Shown here: positions 51,129 to 62,218 of the stretch, one piece after another
Numbering within the stretch: position 1 is the first letter of the stretch
How the letters are laid out: each line of letters starts with the position of its first letter
Assembly: GCA_003576765.1 (NCBI GenBank)
Contig: QEVP01000012.1
Span: 1 to 64,000 of the forward strand
DNA length: 64,000 nt
Direction of reading: 5' to 3'
DNA from: Pseudomonadota bacterium
Lineage (GTDB): Bacteria; Pseudomonadota; Alphaproteobacteria; Rhizobiales; Xanthobacteraceae
Notes under the pieces: generated by a model
What the model was told of the DNA's origin: nothing
Database searches by the model: none
Seen by the model: only the letters and a program-made list of their open reading frames with translations
Position numbers and translations under genes: made by a program

Positions 51129-52358
51129 ATGACGGACATCGCGGTCGAGACGACGAAGCAGACCATGCCGGCCGCCGCCGCGCCGCTGGAGAAGACGCCG
51201 CTTGAAATCTACGTACCGCCGGCTCAGCCGTCGCTGGTCGGACTGTCGCGCGCGGAGCTGGCCGATTGCCTCGGCGAGGTCGGCGTGCCGCCGGCGCAGC
51301 GCAGGATGCGGGTGCAGCAGCTCTGGCACTGGATCTATGTGCGCGGCGCGCAGTCGTTCGATGCGATGTCGAACGTCTCGAAGGAGCTGCGCGCGCGTCT
51401 CGCCGAGCGCTATACGCTGGCGCGGCCGGAGGTGGTGGTCGAGCAGGTGTCCAGCGACGGCACGCGCAAGTGGCTGTTGCGGCTGCCGGGCGAACATCCG
51501 GGCGAGCGGCCGCACGAGGTCGAGTGCGTCTACATCCCTGAGACCGACCGCGGCACGCTGTGCGTCTCCTCGCAGGTCGGCTGCACGCTGACCTGCGCGT
51601 TCTGCCACACCGGCACGCAGCGGCTGGTGCGCAACCTCACCCCCGGCGAGATCGTCGGTCAGGTGATGATCGCGCGCGACCGGCTGGGCGACTGGAACGA
51701 CCGTGACACGCCGAGCGGCGGCCGCCTCGTCACCAACATCGTGATGATGGGCATGGGCGAGCCCTTGTACAATTTCGAGGCGGTGCGCGATGCGCTGCTG
51801 ATCGTTGCCGACAATGAGGGCATCGGCATCTCGAAACGCCGCATCACGCTGTCGACCTCCGGCGTGGTGCCGAACATCGCCCGCACCGGCGCCGAGATCG
51901 GCGTGTCGCTCGCCATCTCGCTGCATGCGGTGCGCGACGAGTTGCGCGACGTGCTGGTGCCGATCAACCGCAAGTATCCGATCGCCGAACTATTGGAGGC
52001 GTGCCGCACCTATCCCGGCGTCTCCAACGCGCGCCGCATCACGTTTGAATATGTGATGCTCAAGGGCGTCAACGATTCGCTCGACGATGCCAGGCAGTTG
52101 GTCAAGCTGCTCAAGGGCATTCCGGCAAAGATCAACCTGATCCCGTTCAACCCGTGGCCGGGAACGGCTTACGAGTGCTCGGACTGGGCGCAGATCGAAA
52201 AGTTCTCCGAGTATGTGTTCAACGCCGGCTATTCCTCGCCGGTGCGCACGCCGCGCGGCCGCGACATCCTCGCCGCCTGCGGCCAGCTCAAGTCGGAGAC
52301 GGAACGGCTCTCCGCGCGCGAGCGGCAGGCGCTGCGCGCCATGGCGATGACGGACTGA
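51129..52358 (+). CDS. rlmN: 23S rRNA/tRNA adenine-C2 methyltransferase RlmN
   Basis: RlmN is a radical-SAM enzyme that methylates A2503 of 23S rRNA and A37 of some tRNAs. The 409-residue protein has the cluster motif in [28 protein letters not shown], the [14 protein letters not shown] segment, NIARTG and [24 protein letters not shown], and the second catalytic Cys in [12 protein letters not shown]. The start is ATG 51129. An N-terminal extension of about 40 residues is not conserved. Confidence 0.96.
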   Translation: MTDIAVETTKQTMPAAAAPLEKTPLEIYVPPAQPSLVGLSRAELADCLGEVGVPPAQRRMRVQQLWHWIYVRGAQSFDAMSNVSKELRARLAERYTLARPEVVVEQVSSDGTRKWLLRLPGEHPGERPHEVECVYIPETDRGTLCVSSQVGCTLTCAFCHTGTQRLVRNLTPGEIVGQVMIARDRLGDWNDRDTPSGGRLVTNIVMMGMGEPLYNFEAVRDALLIVADNEGIGISKRRITLSTSGVVPNIARTGAEIGVSLAISLHAVRDELRDVLVPINRKYPIAELLEACRTYPGVSNARRITFEYVMLKGVNDSLDDARQLVKLLKGIPAKINLIPFNPWPGTAYECSDWAQIEKFSEYVFNAGYSSPVRTPRGRDILAACGQLKSETERLSARERQALRAMAMTD

Positions 52359-52388
52359 GGCTGGATGTACGCCAGGCGCGCCATATTC

Positions 52389-52478
52389 CGTCATGGCCGG
52401 GCTTGTCCCGGCCATCCACGCCTTGAGGGCCGAAAGACGAAAAAGGCGTGGATGCCCGCGCCGAGCGCGGGCATGACG
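52389..52478. repeat. CGTCATGG repeat, copy 2
   Basis: Ends CGTCATGGCCGGG and CGCGGGCATGACG frame an inverted pair GCCATCCACGCC / GGCGTGGATGCC. It is close in sequence to the copy at 63094-63183. Confidence 0.8.
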
Positions 52479-52516
52479 ACGGATGAAATCTTTCCTTCCG
52501 CGAACAGGCTGCGTTC

Positions 52517-53005
52517 ATGACCCTGCTCGGCCGCATCGTTGTCATCCTGCTCGGCATGTGCCTTGCCGCGCTTGCCGCCGGTGCGGTGGTGGTGCTGGCG
52601 GTGCTGTTCCCCGAATGGAGCGAGCTGGCGCTTGGCCCGCTCGACGAGACCGGGGTCGGGCTGGTGCTGGCGTTCGGACTGATTTTCGTCAGCGGCGTCG
52701 CGCTGGTGCCGGCGCTGATCGTCGTGCTGGTCACCGAGGCGTTCGGCATCCGTCACGCGCTGGCCTATGCCGTCGGCGGCGCGCTGTCGGGCGCGGCCTG
52801 CTATCTCGGGCTGGTGCCGTTCGATACCGACACGCTGTCGTTTGTCGGCATCATCCGCCGCGACCTCGAAATCATGACCGGCGCCGGGATCGTCGCCGGC
52901 GTGGTGTACTGGCTGGTTGCCGGCCGCAATGCCGGGCGCTGGCGCGAAGCGCCGCCGGCCCCGCCGCCTCCACCGGCCCCGCCCGCGGGCGAGACGGTGC
53001 GATGA
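52517..53005 (+). CDS. Hypothetical membrane protein
   Basis: A 162-residue protein with four predicted membrane helices (about 8-30, 48-72, 76-98 and 116-135) and a proline-rich C-terminal tail (PPAPPPPPAPP, about 144-155). I do not recognise a family. The sequence lacks obvious catalytic motifs. It is 158 bp after rlmN and 124 bp before the PAP2 gene, all on the plus strand, so co-transcription is possible. Confidence 0.72.
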   Translation: MTLLGRIVVILLGMCLAALAAGAVVVLAVLFPEWSELALGPLDETGVGLVLAFGLIFVSGVALVPALIVVLVTEAFGIRHALAYAVGGALSGAACYLGLVPFDTDTLSFVGIIRRDLEIMTGAGIVAGVVYWLVAGRNAGRWREAPPAPPPPPAPPAGETVR

Positions 53006-53129
53006 CCTGCGCCATCGGCCGCAGCCGGGGCTGAGCTTTCCATTCAGCGCCGCCTCGGATAAAACCCGCGGCAATCCGCCGACCTTCGCTTTGTCCTGCC
53101 ACGCAACGGCGCCTGCGCCCCGGACCGTC

Positions 53130-53924
53130 ATGAACCGCACGGGACTGATCATCGCTGTGAGCCTGACGGTCGCCTGCGCGGCGCTGTTCGCGGTTTATCC
53201 CGATCTCGACCTGCGGCTCGCCGGGCTGTTCTACGACGCCGCGAGCCGGACCTTTCCGCTGAAGGACAACGGGCTCGCCAGCTTCGCGCGCGACGCCGCG
53301 ATGTGGGTGGCGTGGGCGTTCACCGCGCCCGCCTTCGTGGCGCTGATCGTCAAGATGGTGCGGCCGACGCGGCCGCTCTTGATCTCCGGCCGGGCCATGG
53401 CGTTCCTGCTCATCACCATGCTGCTCGCCGCCGGCATCCTCACCAACCTGACCTTCAAGAGCCACTGGGGACGGCCGCGCCCGGTGGCGACGGCCGAATT
53501 CAACGGGTCGTGGCAGTTCAAGCCGTGGTGGAATCCGACCGGCGAATGCCCGAAGAACTGCTCGTTCTTCTCCGGCGAGGCCGCGACCGCGTTCTGGACC
53601 TATGCGCCGGCGGCGCTGGCGCCGCCTGTTTGGCGGCCGCTCGCCTATGTCGGGGCGACGGTGTTCGGGCTGGCCACCGGTGCGTTGCGGATGGCGTTCG
53701 GCGGCCATTTCTTCACCGACGTGATCATCGCCGGCGGCGTCACCTTCATCACCATCTGGCTGATGCACGGCCTGATCTACCGCTGGCCGAAAACGCGCTG
53801 GAGCGATGCCGGCGTCGATGCCGCGCTGACCCGGCTGGCCTGGCCGGGCTACCGGCTGGTGCAGCGGCTCGCCGGCCGTGACGTCGGCCCCGACCCGCAG
53901 GTCGCATCGCGGCCGCCCGGCTGA
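53130..53924 (+). CDS. PAP2-family membrane phosphatase
   Basis: A 264-residue membrane protein with the PAP2/lipid-A-phosphatase (LpxE-like) layout: six predicted helices, motif 1 KSHWGRPRP (K-x6-RP), motif 2 as [10 protein letters not shown], and motif 3 [11 protein letters not shown]. In most members motif 2 is PSGH; here Glu replaces the His, as in some Rhizobiales homologues. Substrates could be lipid A, undecaprenyl pyrophosphate or phosphatidate. The ATG at 53130 begins a membrane helix. Confidence 0.86.
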   Translation: MNRTGLIIAVSLTVACAALFAVYPDLDLRLAGLFYDAASRTFPLKDNGLASFARDAAMWVAWAFTAPAFVALIVKMVRPTRPLLISGRAMAFLLITMLLAAGILTNLTFKSHWGRPRPVATAEFNGSWQFKPWWNPTGECPKNCSFFSGEAATAFWTYAPAALAPPVWRPLAYVGATVFGLATGALRMAFGGHFFTDVIIAGGVTFITIWLMHGLIYRWPKTRWSDAGVDAALTRLAWPGYRLVQRLAGRDVGPDPQVASRPPG

Positions 53925-54009
53925 GCCCGAAAGCCTTCCGCGCCGGGCGGGTTGTGGTATGACGCACGCAAAACGTCACGCCGCCTGGCCCAAATCCCAC
54001 AGGATCCCC

Positions 54010-55239
<1,230 letters not shown>

Positions 55240-55364
55240 GCGCCATCGCCTGACGGCAGGTGGTCTGGCCGCGCCGGTGCGCCGGATGCGGCCCTATCGC
55301 AGGCAGAATTTCGCCGGTTGCGTGGAGGAAAGGGCCCGGATGACGGGCGGAGGCGTGTGACGAC

Positions 55365-56630
55365 ATGCTGGGTTTTCTTGTCCTGCTCGCGCAAGCGGCC
55401 ATTTATTTCGCCGCGATGGTGGCCATTTTCCACTACAGAACGGTGATCGGGATCGGGGTGTTCTACTCCGTCCTCGGCGCGATGCATTTCCTCGAGACTT
55501 ATCTCGCGGCCGTTTTCTTTATCGAGCTGCCGTTCGGGCTGATCTCGCCGGGGTCGACCGTGATGTTCGCGGGCAAGCTCGCGTTCTTCCTGCTGCTCTA
55601 TATCAAGGAAGACGCCGAGAGCATGCGCCAGCCGATCTACGGCCTCTTGATCGGCAATCTGCTCATGGTGGTGCTGGCCGTGATCCTGCGCGCTTACAGC
55701 GCTCCGGCAAGCCTGCCGGGCTACAATCCGGATCTGCAGTTCCTCGACCAGATCGGCTTCCTCATGGTCTGGGGCACCGTTCTGCTGTTCGTCGATCTGA
55801 TCGCCATGGTGATGCTCTACGAGCGCCTGGGCGCAACGGTCATCAGCACGATCGCGGGCCGGATCTTCGTCAGCCTGGCGATCGTGCTGAGCTTCGATCA
55901 GGTTTTCTTCTATGCCGGTTTGCGTCTGCTGTCCGGGGTGCCGATTTCGGCCTTCTATGGCGGATGGATCGCAAAAATCGGCGCCGCGGGTTTCTTCGGC
56001 CTGATGTTGACGCTCTATCTGCGCTTCGTCGAGGAAACCGCGCCGCGCGCGCGCCCGCAGAAAGCGGCCGACGTATTCGATCGCCTGACCTATCGCCACC
56101 GCTACGAGAAGCTCGTCGAGCGGGTCGGCCGGGATGCGCTGACCGGCCTGCGGGACCGGGGACAATTCGATGCGAAAGGCCCGGCCATGTTGCGGGTCGC
56201 CTCGCAGTCAAAATTGCCGGTGAGCCTGATGATGATCGACATCGACCATTTCAAGTCGATCAACGATCGCCACGGTCATCTCCAGGGCGATCAGGTCATC
56301 CGCACGGTGGTCGATACGATCATGCGCACCAAGCGCGAGGCCGATGAACTGTTCCGCTATGGCGGCGAGGAGTTCGCGCTGCTGTGCCCGGAAACGCCGC
56401 CGGGAGCGGTGGCGCTGGCCGAACGCATCCGCGCCGCCGTGGCGGCGACGCCGCATTCCGGTCTCGACCGGCCCGTCACCATCAGCATCGGCGTCGCGAC
56501 CTTTCCCGCCGACGCGCGGAATTTTCAGGACCTGCTGATGCGCGCGGATGCCGCGCTCTACGAAGCGAAGACGCAAGGGCGCAACAAGACGCTCGGCGCG
56601 GCGGCGGTGGGGCAGCGCTCCGCCGGGTGA
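55365..56630 (+). CDS. Membrane-bound diguanylate cyclase (GGDEF)
   Basis: A 421-residue protein with about seven predicted membrane helices (to about 225) and a C-terminal GGDEF domain (about 250-415). It has the DALTGLRDRGQFD start, the active-site loop GGEEF, and the allosteric inhibitory site RxxD (READ) exactly five residues before it. It is therefore predicted to make cyclic-di-GMP and to be feedback-inhibited. The N-terminal membrane part is unlike common sensor domains I know, so the signal is unknown. It starts 125 bp after argG. Confidence 0.9.
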   Translation: MLGFLVLLAQAAIYFAAMVAIFHYRTVIGIGVFYSVLGAMHFLETYLAAVFFIELPFGLISPGSTVMFAGKLAFFLLLYIKEDAESMRQPIYGLLIGNLLMVVLAVILRAYSAPASLPGYNPDLQFLDQIGFLMVWGTVLLFVDLIAMVMLYERLGATVISTIAGRIFVSLAIVLSFDQVFFYAGLRLLSGVPISAFYGGWIAKIGAAGFFGLMLTLYLRFVEETAPRARPQKAADVFDRLTYRHRYEKLVERVGRDALTGLRDRGQFDAKGPAMLRVASQSKLPVSLMMIDIDHFKSINDRHGHLQGDQVIRTVVDTIMRTKREADELFRYGGEEFALLCPETPPGAVALAERIRAAVAATPHSGLDRPVTISIGVATFPADARNFQDLLMRADAALYEAKTQGRNKTLGAAAVGQRSAG

Positions 56631-56638
56631 GCGGCGCG

Positions 56639-57403
56639 TCAGTCGCCGGCCCCGGCGACCGCTCCGCCGTGGCCGCTTCCGGGCGCGATCAATTCCGCGC
56701 GCGGCCCCGACAACCGCTTGTGCATGTGGACCATCAGCGCCATGCCGAACAGCGGCGTGGCGAGGTTGACGATCGGGATCGAGACGAAGGCCGCGATCGC
56801 AAGGCCGGCGAGAAAGACGATGCCGGCGTTGCGGCGCCGCATCTCCCTTGCGTCCTCGATGGAGCGGAAGCGCATCGCGGCCAGCTGAAAATATTCGCGG
56901 CCGAGCAGCCAGGCATTGGTGAAGAAAAACACCAGTACGCCCAGGCCCCCGAACAACAGAAGCGGCAGCGCGATCAGGTAGACCACGAGCGACAGCGCCG
57001 CGGTCTTGCCGCCCTGCACAAGCCCCGTCCAGAACGGCAGCGCGGTGCCGGGCGTCTCCGCCGGATAGTGTTCGCGCTCGACCACCTCGGCCACGTCGTC
57101 GACGAACACGCCGGCGACCAGCGCGGTGATCGCCGGCATCAGGAAGATGGCGCCGACCACGATGCCGAGCCCGGCGGCAATCGATACGATCCAGCTTGCG
57201 ATCTCGATCGGCAGGTGATAGCTCGCGCCGAGCGTGCCTTCGGCCCATTCCCCGCCCGATGCGGCAAGCCAGCTCAACAGCCGCTGCAGACCGGTCGCGA
57301 CCGCGACGATCAGCACCAGCGCCAGCGCGATGGAGCGCCACAGGATGGCGCGCATCGGCGGCGACAGGATTTGCGCAAGCGCCTTGACGACGGCATCGAT
57401 CAT
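56639..57403 (-). CDS. EI24/CysZ-like membrane protein
   Basis: A 254-residue protein with about four predicted membrane helices and the EI24/CysZ-like signature: the GTALPFWTGLVQGGKTAALSLVVYLIALPLLL stretch and LGREYFQLAAMRFRS (the conserved RE-Y-x-x-x-A-x-R motif). CysZ proteins take up sulphate; the function in this group is unproven. ATG 57403 has a GGTCTT motif upstream. It converges with the diguanylate cyclase gene with 8 bp between the stop codons. Confidence 0.87.
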   Translation of the reverse strand: MIDAVVKALAQILSPPMRAILWRSIALALVLIVAVATGLQRLLSWLAASGGEWAEGTLGASYHLPIEIASWIVSIAAGLGIVVGAIFLMPAITALVAGVFVDDVAEVVEREHYPAETPGTALPFWTGLVQGGKTAALSLVVYLIALPLLLFGGLGVLVFFFTNAWLLGREYFQLAAMRFRSIEDAREMRRRNAGIVFLAGLAIAAFVSIPIVNLATPLFGMALMVHMHKRLSGPRAELIAPGSGHGGAVAGAGD

Positions 57404-57508
57404 GAAAAGACCTCGAACGGACGTGAGGCTTGAGGTAGCGACGCGGCGGCCGCCCTGCAAGGGCGGCGGGAGCTCAACGCGCGTCAGCGCGGCGGCCCGG
57501 CGTCGGGA

Positions 57509-58423
57509 TCAGACGGCGGCGAGCGCTTCGGGCTCGGCGCCTTGCCGGCCCCGGACGACGCGATGGCCTCCCGCAGCCTCTTGCGAAACCGCATCCGCAT
57601 CCGCGCCGCCCGCTTCAGGACCGAGCGGCCGTAGCGCGGGCGCGGCTGGAAAGGGATCCGCCGCCTCCGCCGGCGGTCTGGATTTGTCGGCCCAGGCGAG
57701 CGCGGTGTAGTCGAAGCCGTGGGCGATGGTCGGTTTGACGATGTCGAAATAGGGCGAGATGTCGAAGTCGCGCGGCATGTACAGCGACGAATCGCGGATG
57801 TGAAGGATGTCGCTGCGCGCCTGCCGGCTGCCGACGCGGGTGACGCGGGGCAGGATCGGATAGCGCACCACGCCGAAGGCCTGCGCGATCAGCGCCGAGC
57901 AGATCATCTTGGTCGGATCGCCCGAGCCGAGCGCGATCATGCGGCGGCGAAAGCGCCGCGGCACCGGCAGCGGCACCAGATAGCGCGCGAGATCGACGAT
58001 GTTCTTGGTGTCGTAGCCGAACCCGACGCGGTTGATGGCGTAGCGGCACACCGTGATGCGGTCCTCGTAGGACAGCCCGACCGGCCGGCAGATGCGGGTG
58101 TGGAAGGCAAAATATTTCGACAGCGGCGCGGTCGAGACGCCCTCGCCGATTTCCGCCTCGATCAGCACGTGCGGCTCGCCGTCGGGCTCGGCTGCGCCTT
58201 CGATCGGGCCGACATAAAGCGCGGCGTGCGACCACATCGACTGCGTGAGATATTTGATGATGCCGGAGATGCGGCTGGTGCCTTCGACCAGCAACACGTC
58301 GCCGGGTGCGATGATGCCGCGCAGGCGCTCGGGGTCGTTCGGCGTGAACGGCTCGTAGCTGCGCATCTCCTTTTGCAGGTAGCGCGTGATCAGCCTGCCG
58401 ATGGTATCGAGCGCCAAGCCCAC
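57509..58423 (-). CDS. YiiX/YebB-like NlpC/P60 cysteine hydrolase
   Basis: A 304-residue protein with the permuted NlpC/P60 pattern: IAPGDVLLVEG, then WSHAALYVG with the catalytic His and KMICSALIAQAFG with the catalytic Cys, which fits the YiiX-like group (often the order His before Cys). The C-terminal 60 residues are Pro/Ala/Glu-rich. No signal peptide is evident. Related proteins hydrolyse peptidoglycan peptides or lipid amides; the substrate is unknown. It precedes the EI24/CysZ-like gene on the same strand. Confidence 0.8.
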   Translation of the reverse strand: MGLALDTIGRLITRYLQKEMRSYEPFTPNDPERLRGIIAPGDVLLVEGTSRISGIIKYLTQSMWSHAALYVGPIEGAAEPDGEPHVLIEAEIGEGVSTAPLSKYFAFHTRICRPVGLSYEDRITVCRYAINRVGFGYDTKNIVDLARYLVPLPVPRRFRRRMIALGSGDPTKMICSALIAQAFGVVRYPILPRVTRVGSRQARSDILHIRDSSLYMPRDFDISPYFDIVKPTIAHGFDYTALAWADKSRPPAEAADPFPAAPALRPLGPEAGGADADAVSQEAAGGHRVVRGRQGAEPEALAAV

Positions 58424-58524
58424 GTCTGCTCTCCCGGCGCGGCCGTTTTTTGCCGCCGTCGTCTTGTCGTTTGTTCAGAGGTTGAACCGAACGCGTTGAA
58501 TCAGACCCGGTCGTCCTTTCTTTC

Positions 58525-58573
58525 GAGCGCGATCTTGTCCGAAAACCTGTTCCCACGTTTCGGGATCATGCTC
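58525..58573. repeat. 49-bp dispersed palindromic repeat, diverged copy 3
   Basis: GAGCGCGATC... GATCATGCTC: about five substitutions relative to the copies at 619 and 24217, including in the left arm, so the palindrome is weaker. Confidence 0.7.
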
Positions 58574-58718
58574 CAGCATGGCAAAGAGCGATTGCAATTT
58601 GGTTCACGCCGAAAGCCGCGCCGTTCACCGACGGTTGACCATGTCGGTTGCCGTCGCCCGTTTGATGCGGCAAGTTCGCTGCCGTTGCAGCCATCCGTGA
58701 CGATCCGGAAACCATGAG

Positions 58719-60113
58719 ATGACATTTTCGCGTCGCAGCCTGATGCAGGGATCGGCCGCGCTGGCGCTGGCGTGGCCGCTCGGGACGCCGGCGCGGGCCG
58801 CGGCGCCGGCGGCGCGCGAGGCCGATGTCGTTATTGTCGGCGCCGGCGCTGCGGGCATCGCGGCGGCGCGCCACATCATGGCCGCCGGCCGCTCGGTGCT
58901 GGTGCTGGAGGCCGAGGCCGAGCCCGGCGGGCGCTGCCGCACCGACACCGCAACGTTCGGCCTGCCGTTCGATCGCGGCGCGCGCTGGCTTTACGATCCC
59001 AACGGCAATCCGATCGTGCGCCATGCCCGCGAGGCCGGGCTGACGCTGGCGCCGGCGCCGCGCGGCCAGAAAATCCGCATCGGCCGGCGCAACGCGCGCG
59101 CCGGCGAGGCGGAGGAATTTTTGGCGACGCTGGTGCGCGCCAACCGCGCGCTCGATGCCGCCGCGCGCGGCAAGACCGATGTCGCGGCCGCGACCGCGCT
59201 GCCCGGCGATCTCGGCGTGTGGGAGACGACCGCGCGCTTCGTGCTGGGCGTACTGCGCACCTCGAAGGACCTCGACGAGGTCTCGGCGGTCGATCGCGAG
59301 CGCATGGCGCAACCGATGGCCTCGCTGGTGTGCCGCGAAGGGGTCGGCGCGCTGCTGCAACGGCTCGGCGAGCAGGTCCCGGTGGTGCTGGCGACGCCCG
59401 CGCGGCAGGTCAGTTGGGGCGGCAGGCGCATGGCGGAGGTGGAGACGCCGCAAGGGCGCGTCAACGCGCACGCGGTGATCGTCACCGTTTCGACCGCGAT
59501 GCTCAACGCCGACGACGGCATCCGCTTCGTGCCCGATCTGCCGAAGCGGCAGCGCGATGCGGCGGCCCGGCTCAGCCTCGGCCACCTCGAGCGCATCGCG
59601 ATTGAGCTGCCGGGCAATCCGCTCGGGCTTGCGGCGAACGACATCGTGATCGAGCGCGCGACGACGCGCGCGACCGGGCTGTTGCTTGCCAACGTCGCCG
59701 GCTCCGCGCTGTCCACGGTCGATATCGGCGGCGGCTTTGCGCGCGACCTGGCCGCCGAGGGCGAGGCGGCGATGGTGGCGTTTGCCGGCGAATGGCTGGC
59801 CGGACTGTTCGGCAGCGAGATCAAGGCCAAAATCGGCCGCAGCGCGGCGACGCGCTGGAGCGCGGCGCCGTTCGTCCGCGGCGCGATGGCGGCGGCAGTG
59901 CCGGGAGGCGCTTCGGCGCGCGGCATCCTGGCCGAGCCGATGCAGAACCTGTTTCTCGCCGGCGAAGCCTGCCACGAGACGCTGGGCGGCACGGTGGCCG
60001 GCGCCTGGGCCAGCGGCGAGCAGGCCGCCGCCGCGGCCCTCAAGGCGATCGGGCCGGCAAAGCCGCCGCCGCCCGCGAAGCGCCCCGCGAAGCGGGGACG
60101 GGCACCGCGGTGA
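58719..60113 (+). CDS. FAD-dependent flavin amine oxidase, Tat-exported
   Basis: A 464-residue flavin-containing amine oxidase. The N-terminus has a twin-arginine-type signal (SRRSLMQGSAALALAW), followed by the FAD dinucleotide motif VIVGAGAAGIAAAR (about 38-51), the EAEAEPGGRCRTD block, and the C-terminal NLFLAGEACHETLGGTVAGAWASGEQAA FAD-binding region. The tail is basic and proline-rich. Substrate (amine or amino acid) is unknown. It lies 145 bp after the diverged repeat; DUF1150 is convergent. Confidence 0.88.
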   Translation: MTFSRRSLMQGSAALALAWPLGTPARAAAPAAREADVVIVGAGAAGIAAARHIMAAGRSVLVLEAEAEPGGRCRTDTATFGLPFDRGARWLYDPNGNPIVRHAREAGLTLAPAPRGQKIRIGRRNARAGEAEEFLATLVRANRALDAAARGKTDVAAATALPGDLGVWETTARFVLGVLRTSKDLDEVSAVDRERMAQPMASLVCREGVGALLQRLGEQVPVVLATPARQVSWGGRRMAEVETPQGRVNAHAVIVTVSTAMLNADDGIRFVPDLPKRQRDAAARLSLGHLERIAIELPGNPLGLAANDIVIERATTRATGLLLANVAGSALSTVDIGGGFARDLAAEGEAAMVAFAGEWLAGLFGSEIKAKIGRSAATRWSAAPFVRGAMAAAVPGGASARGILAEPMQNLFLAGEACHETLGGTVAGAWASGEQAAAAALKAIGPAKPPPPAKRPAKRGRAPR

Positions 60114-60246
60114 AGGCCATCGTCGCCCGGTCGAGCGGCAAGGACTGTGCACGATATCGTCGCGAGGGCATCTACGATGCGGCGCTCATCGCCGACCTGC
60201 CACCGGGGGGCGATCCGGAGAGCGCTGCCGCTGCGATGCGCGGGCG

Positions 60247-60510
60247 TTAATGCAGGCTGACGGTCTGGAGCTCGTTGCTCCAAGCGTTGGCGAGCGCCGC
60301 TTCGCGGCTGTCGGTCAGCATGATCGGCGTGCCGTCGGCGCCATGCAGCGCGAACAGTTTGAGCCCGGGGGCCAGTTCCGGCGCCTGCGGGAACAGGTTC
60401 GGCACGTCCTCGGAGCGGATCTGCTTGACGTAGGCGAGCTGGCCTGCGCCGAGGCTTGCGAGGGATTCCAGCGACACGCGCGGCGTGTTGGGGGCGATCG
60501 CGTTGGTCAT
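60247..60510 (-). CDS. DUF1150 family protein
   Basis: An 87-residue protein of the DUF1150 family, found mainly in alphaproteobacteria. It has LASLGAGQLAYVKQI, FALHGADGTPIMLTDSREAALANAWSNELQTVSLH. Function is unknown, but the gene regularly follows an hsp20 gene, as here, 48 bp downstream on the same strand, which suggests a heat-shock role and co-expression. Confidence 0.9.
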   Translation of the reverse strand: MTNAIAPNTPRVSLESLASLGAGQLAYVKQIRSEDVPNLFPQAPELAPGLKLFALHGADGTPIMLTDSREAALANAWSNELQTVSLH

Positions 60511-60558
60511 GGTCTCGACTCCTTGTCAGTTGAAGCGGTCGAGTCCGCCATAGGGATA

Positions 60559-60984
60559 TTATTCGTGTTCATTGATGGCGATCGTCTTAACGACCCGCTC
60601 CGGCTCGGGGCGGGCCAGTTCGATCGACAGCAGCCCGTTCCTGAGGTCGGCGCCGTGGACCTCCATCCCTTCGGCCAGCACAAAGGTGCGCTGGAAGTGC
60701 CGTGCGGCGATGCCGCGGTGGATGTAGTCGCGGGTCTTGTCGTCGCTCTGGCGACCACGGATCACGAGCTGGTTCTCCTCGATGGTCACATCGAGCTGGT
60801 CGCGGGTGAAACCGGCGACCGCGAGCGTGATGCGCAGCCGTTCGGGTTCGCCGTCGGTGCGGGAACAGCGCTCGATGTTATAGGGAGGATAGCCGTCCGC
60901 CCCTTTGACGACGCGGTCGAGCACCCGCTCGATTTCGTCGAACCCAAGGAGAAACGGGCTGGACAGCGATGGAACACGACTCAT
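60559..60984 (-). CDS. Hsp20/alpha-crystallin small heat-shock protein
   Basis: A 141-residue small heat-shock protein with a short N-terminal arm, an alpha-crystallin domain (about 35-125) with the AVAGFTRDQLDVTIEENQLVIRG and YIHRGIAARHFQRTFVLAEG segments, and a NGLLSIELARPEP strand near the end. sHsps bind unfolding proteins and form oligomers. It has a RpoH-type promoter (61074-61102) and an SD-masking hairpin just before the ATG, so expression should be doubly induced by heat. DUF1150 follows in the operon. Confidence 0.94.
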   Translation of the reverse strand: MSRVPSLSSPFLLGFDEIERVLDRVVKGADGYPPYNIERCSRTDGEPERLRITLAVAGFTRDQLDVTIEENQLVIRGRQSDDKTRDYIHRGIAARHFQRTFVLAEGMEVHGADLRNGLLSIELARPEPERVVKTIAINEHE

Positions 60985-61067
60985 TGTCAAAGTCCTCTCG
61001 GAAAGCGACTTTGGTGGGTTGGGGCCCTTGCGGCACCCCATCCGGCCGGCGCTGCGCCGCCCGGATG
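60985..61067 (-). promoter_or_regulatory. ROSE-type RNA thermometer in hsp20 leader
   Basis: The expected 5' leader of about 83 nt folds into several hairpins. The last (61013-60988 on the minus strand) has a 7-bp outer stem, a bulged G and a 4-bp inner stem over the Shine-Dalgarno region GAGAGGA; it contains the diagnostic ROSE motif UCGCU pairing with AGGA around the bulged G. A strong hairpin (61067-61039) stands at the 5' end. Predicted to melt on heating and free the ribosome site. Confidence 0.8.
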
Positions 61068-61073
61068 AGAAAT

Positions 61074-61102
61074 CATATGGTCGGGGCCGCCGCCATTTCA
61101 AG
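61074..61102 (-). promoter_or_regulatory. RpoH (sigma-32) promoter of hsp20
   Basis: On the minus strand CTTGAAA (61102-61096), 15 bp, CCATATG (61080-61074), a close match to the alphaproteobacterial heat-shock consensus. Transcription should begin near 61067. Confidence 0.8.
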
Positions 61103-61132
61103 GATGGCGCGGCGGGCGCGATGCCACGCCTG

Positions 61133-62185
<1,053 letters not shown>

Positions 62186-62218
62186 GGGTGTCCGCCCCTC
62201 CCGCCGCAGCGCCAAACG

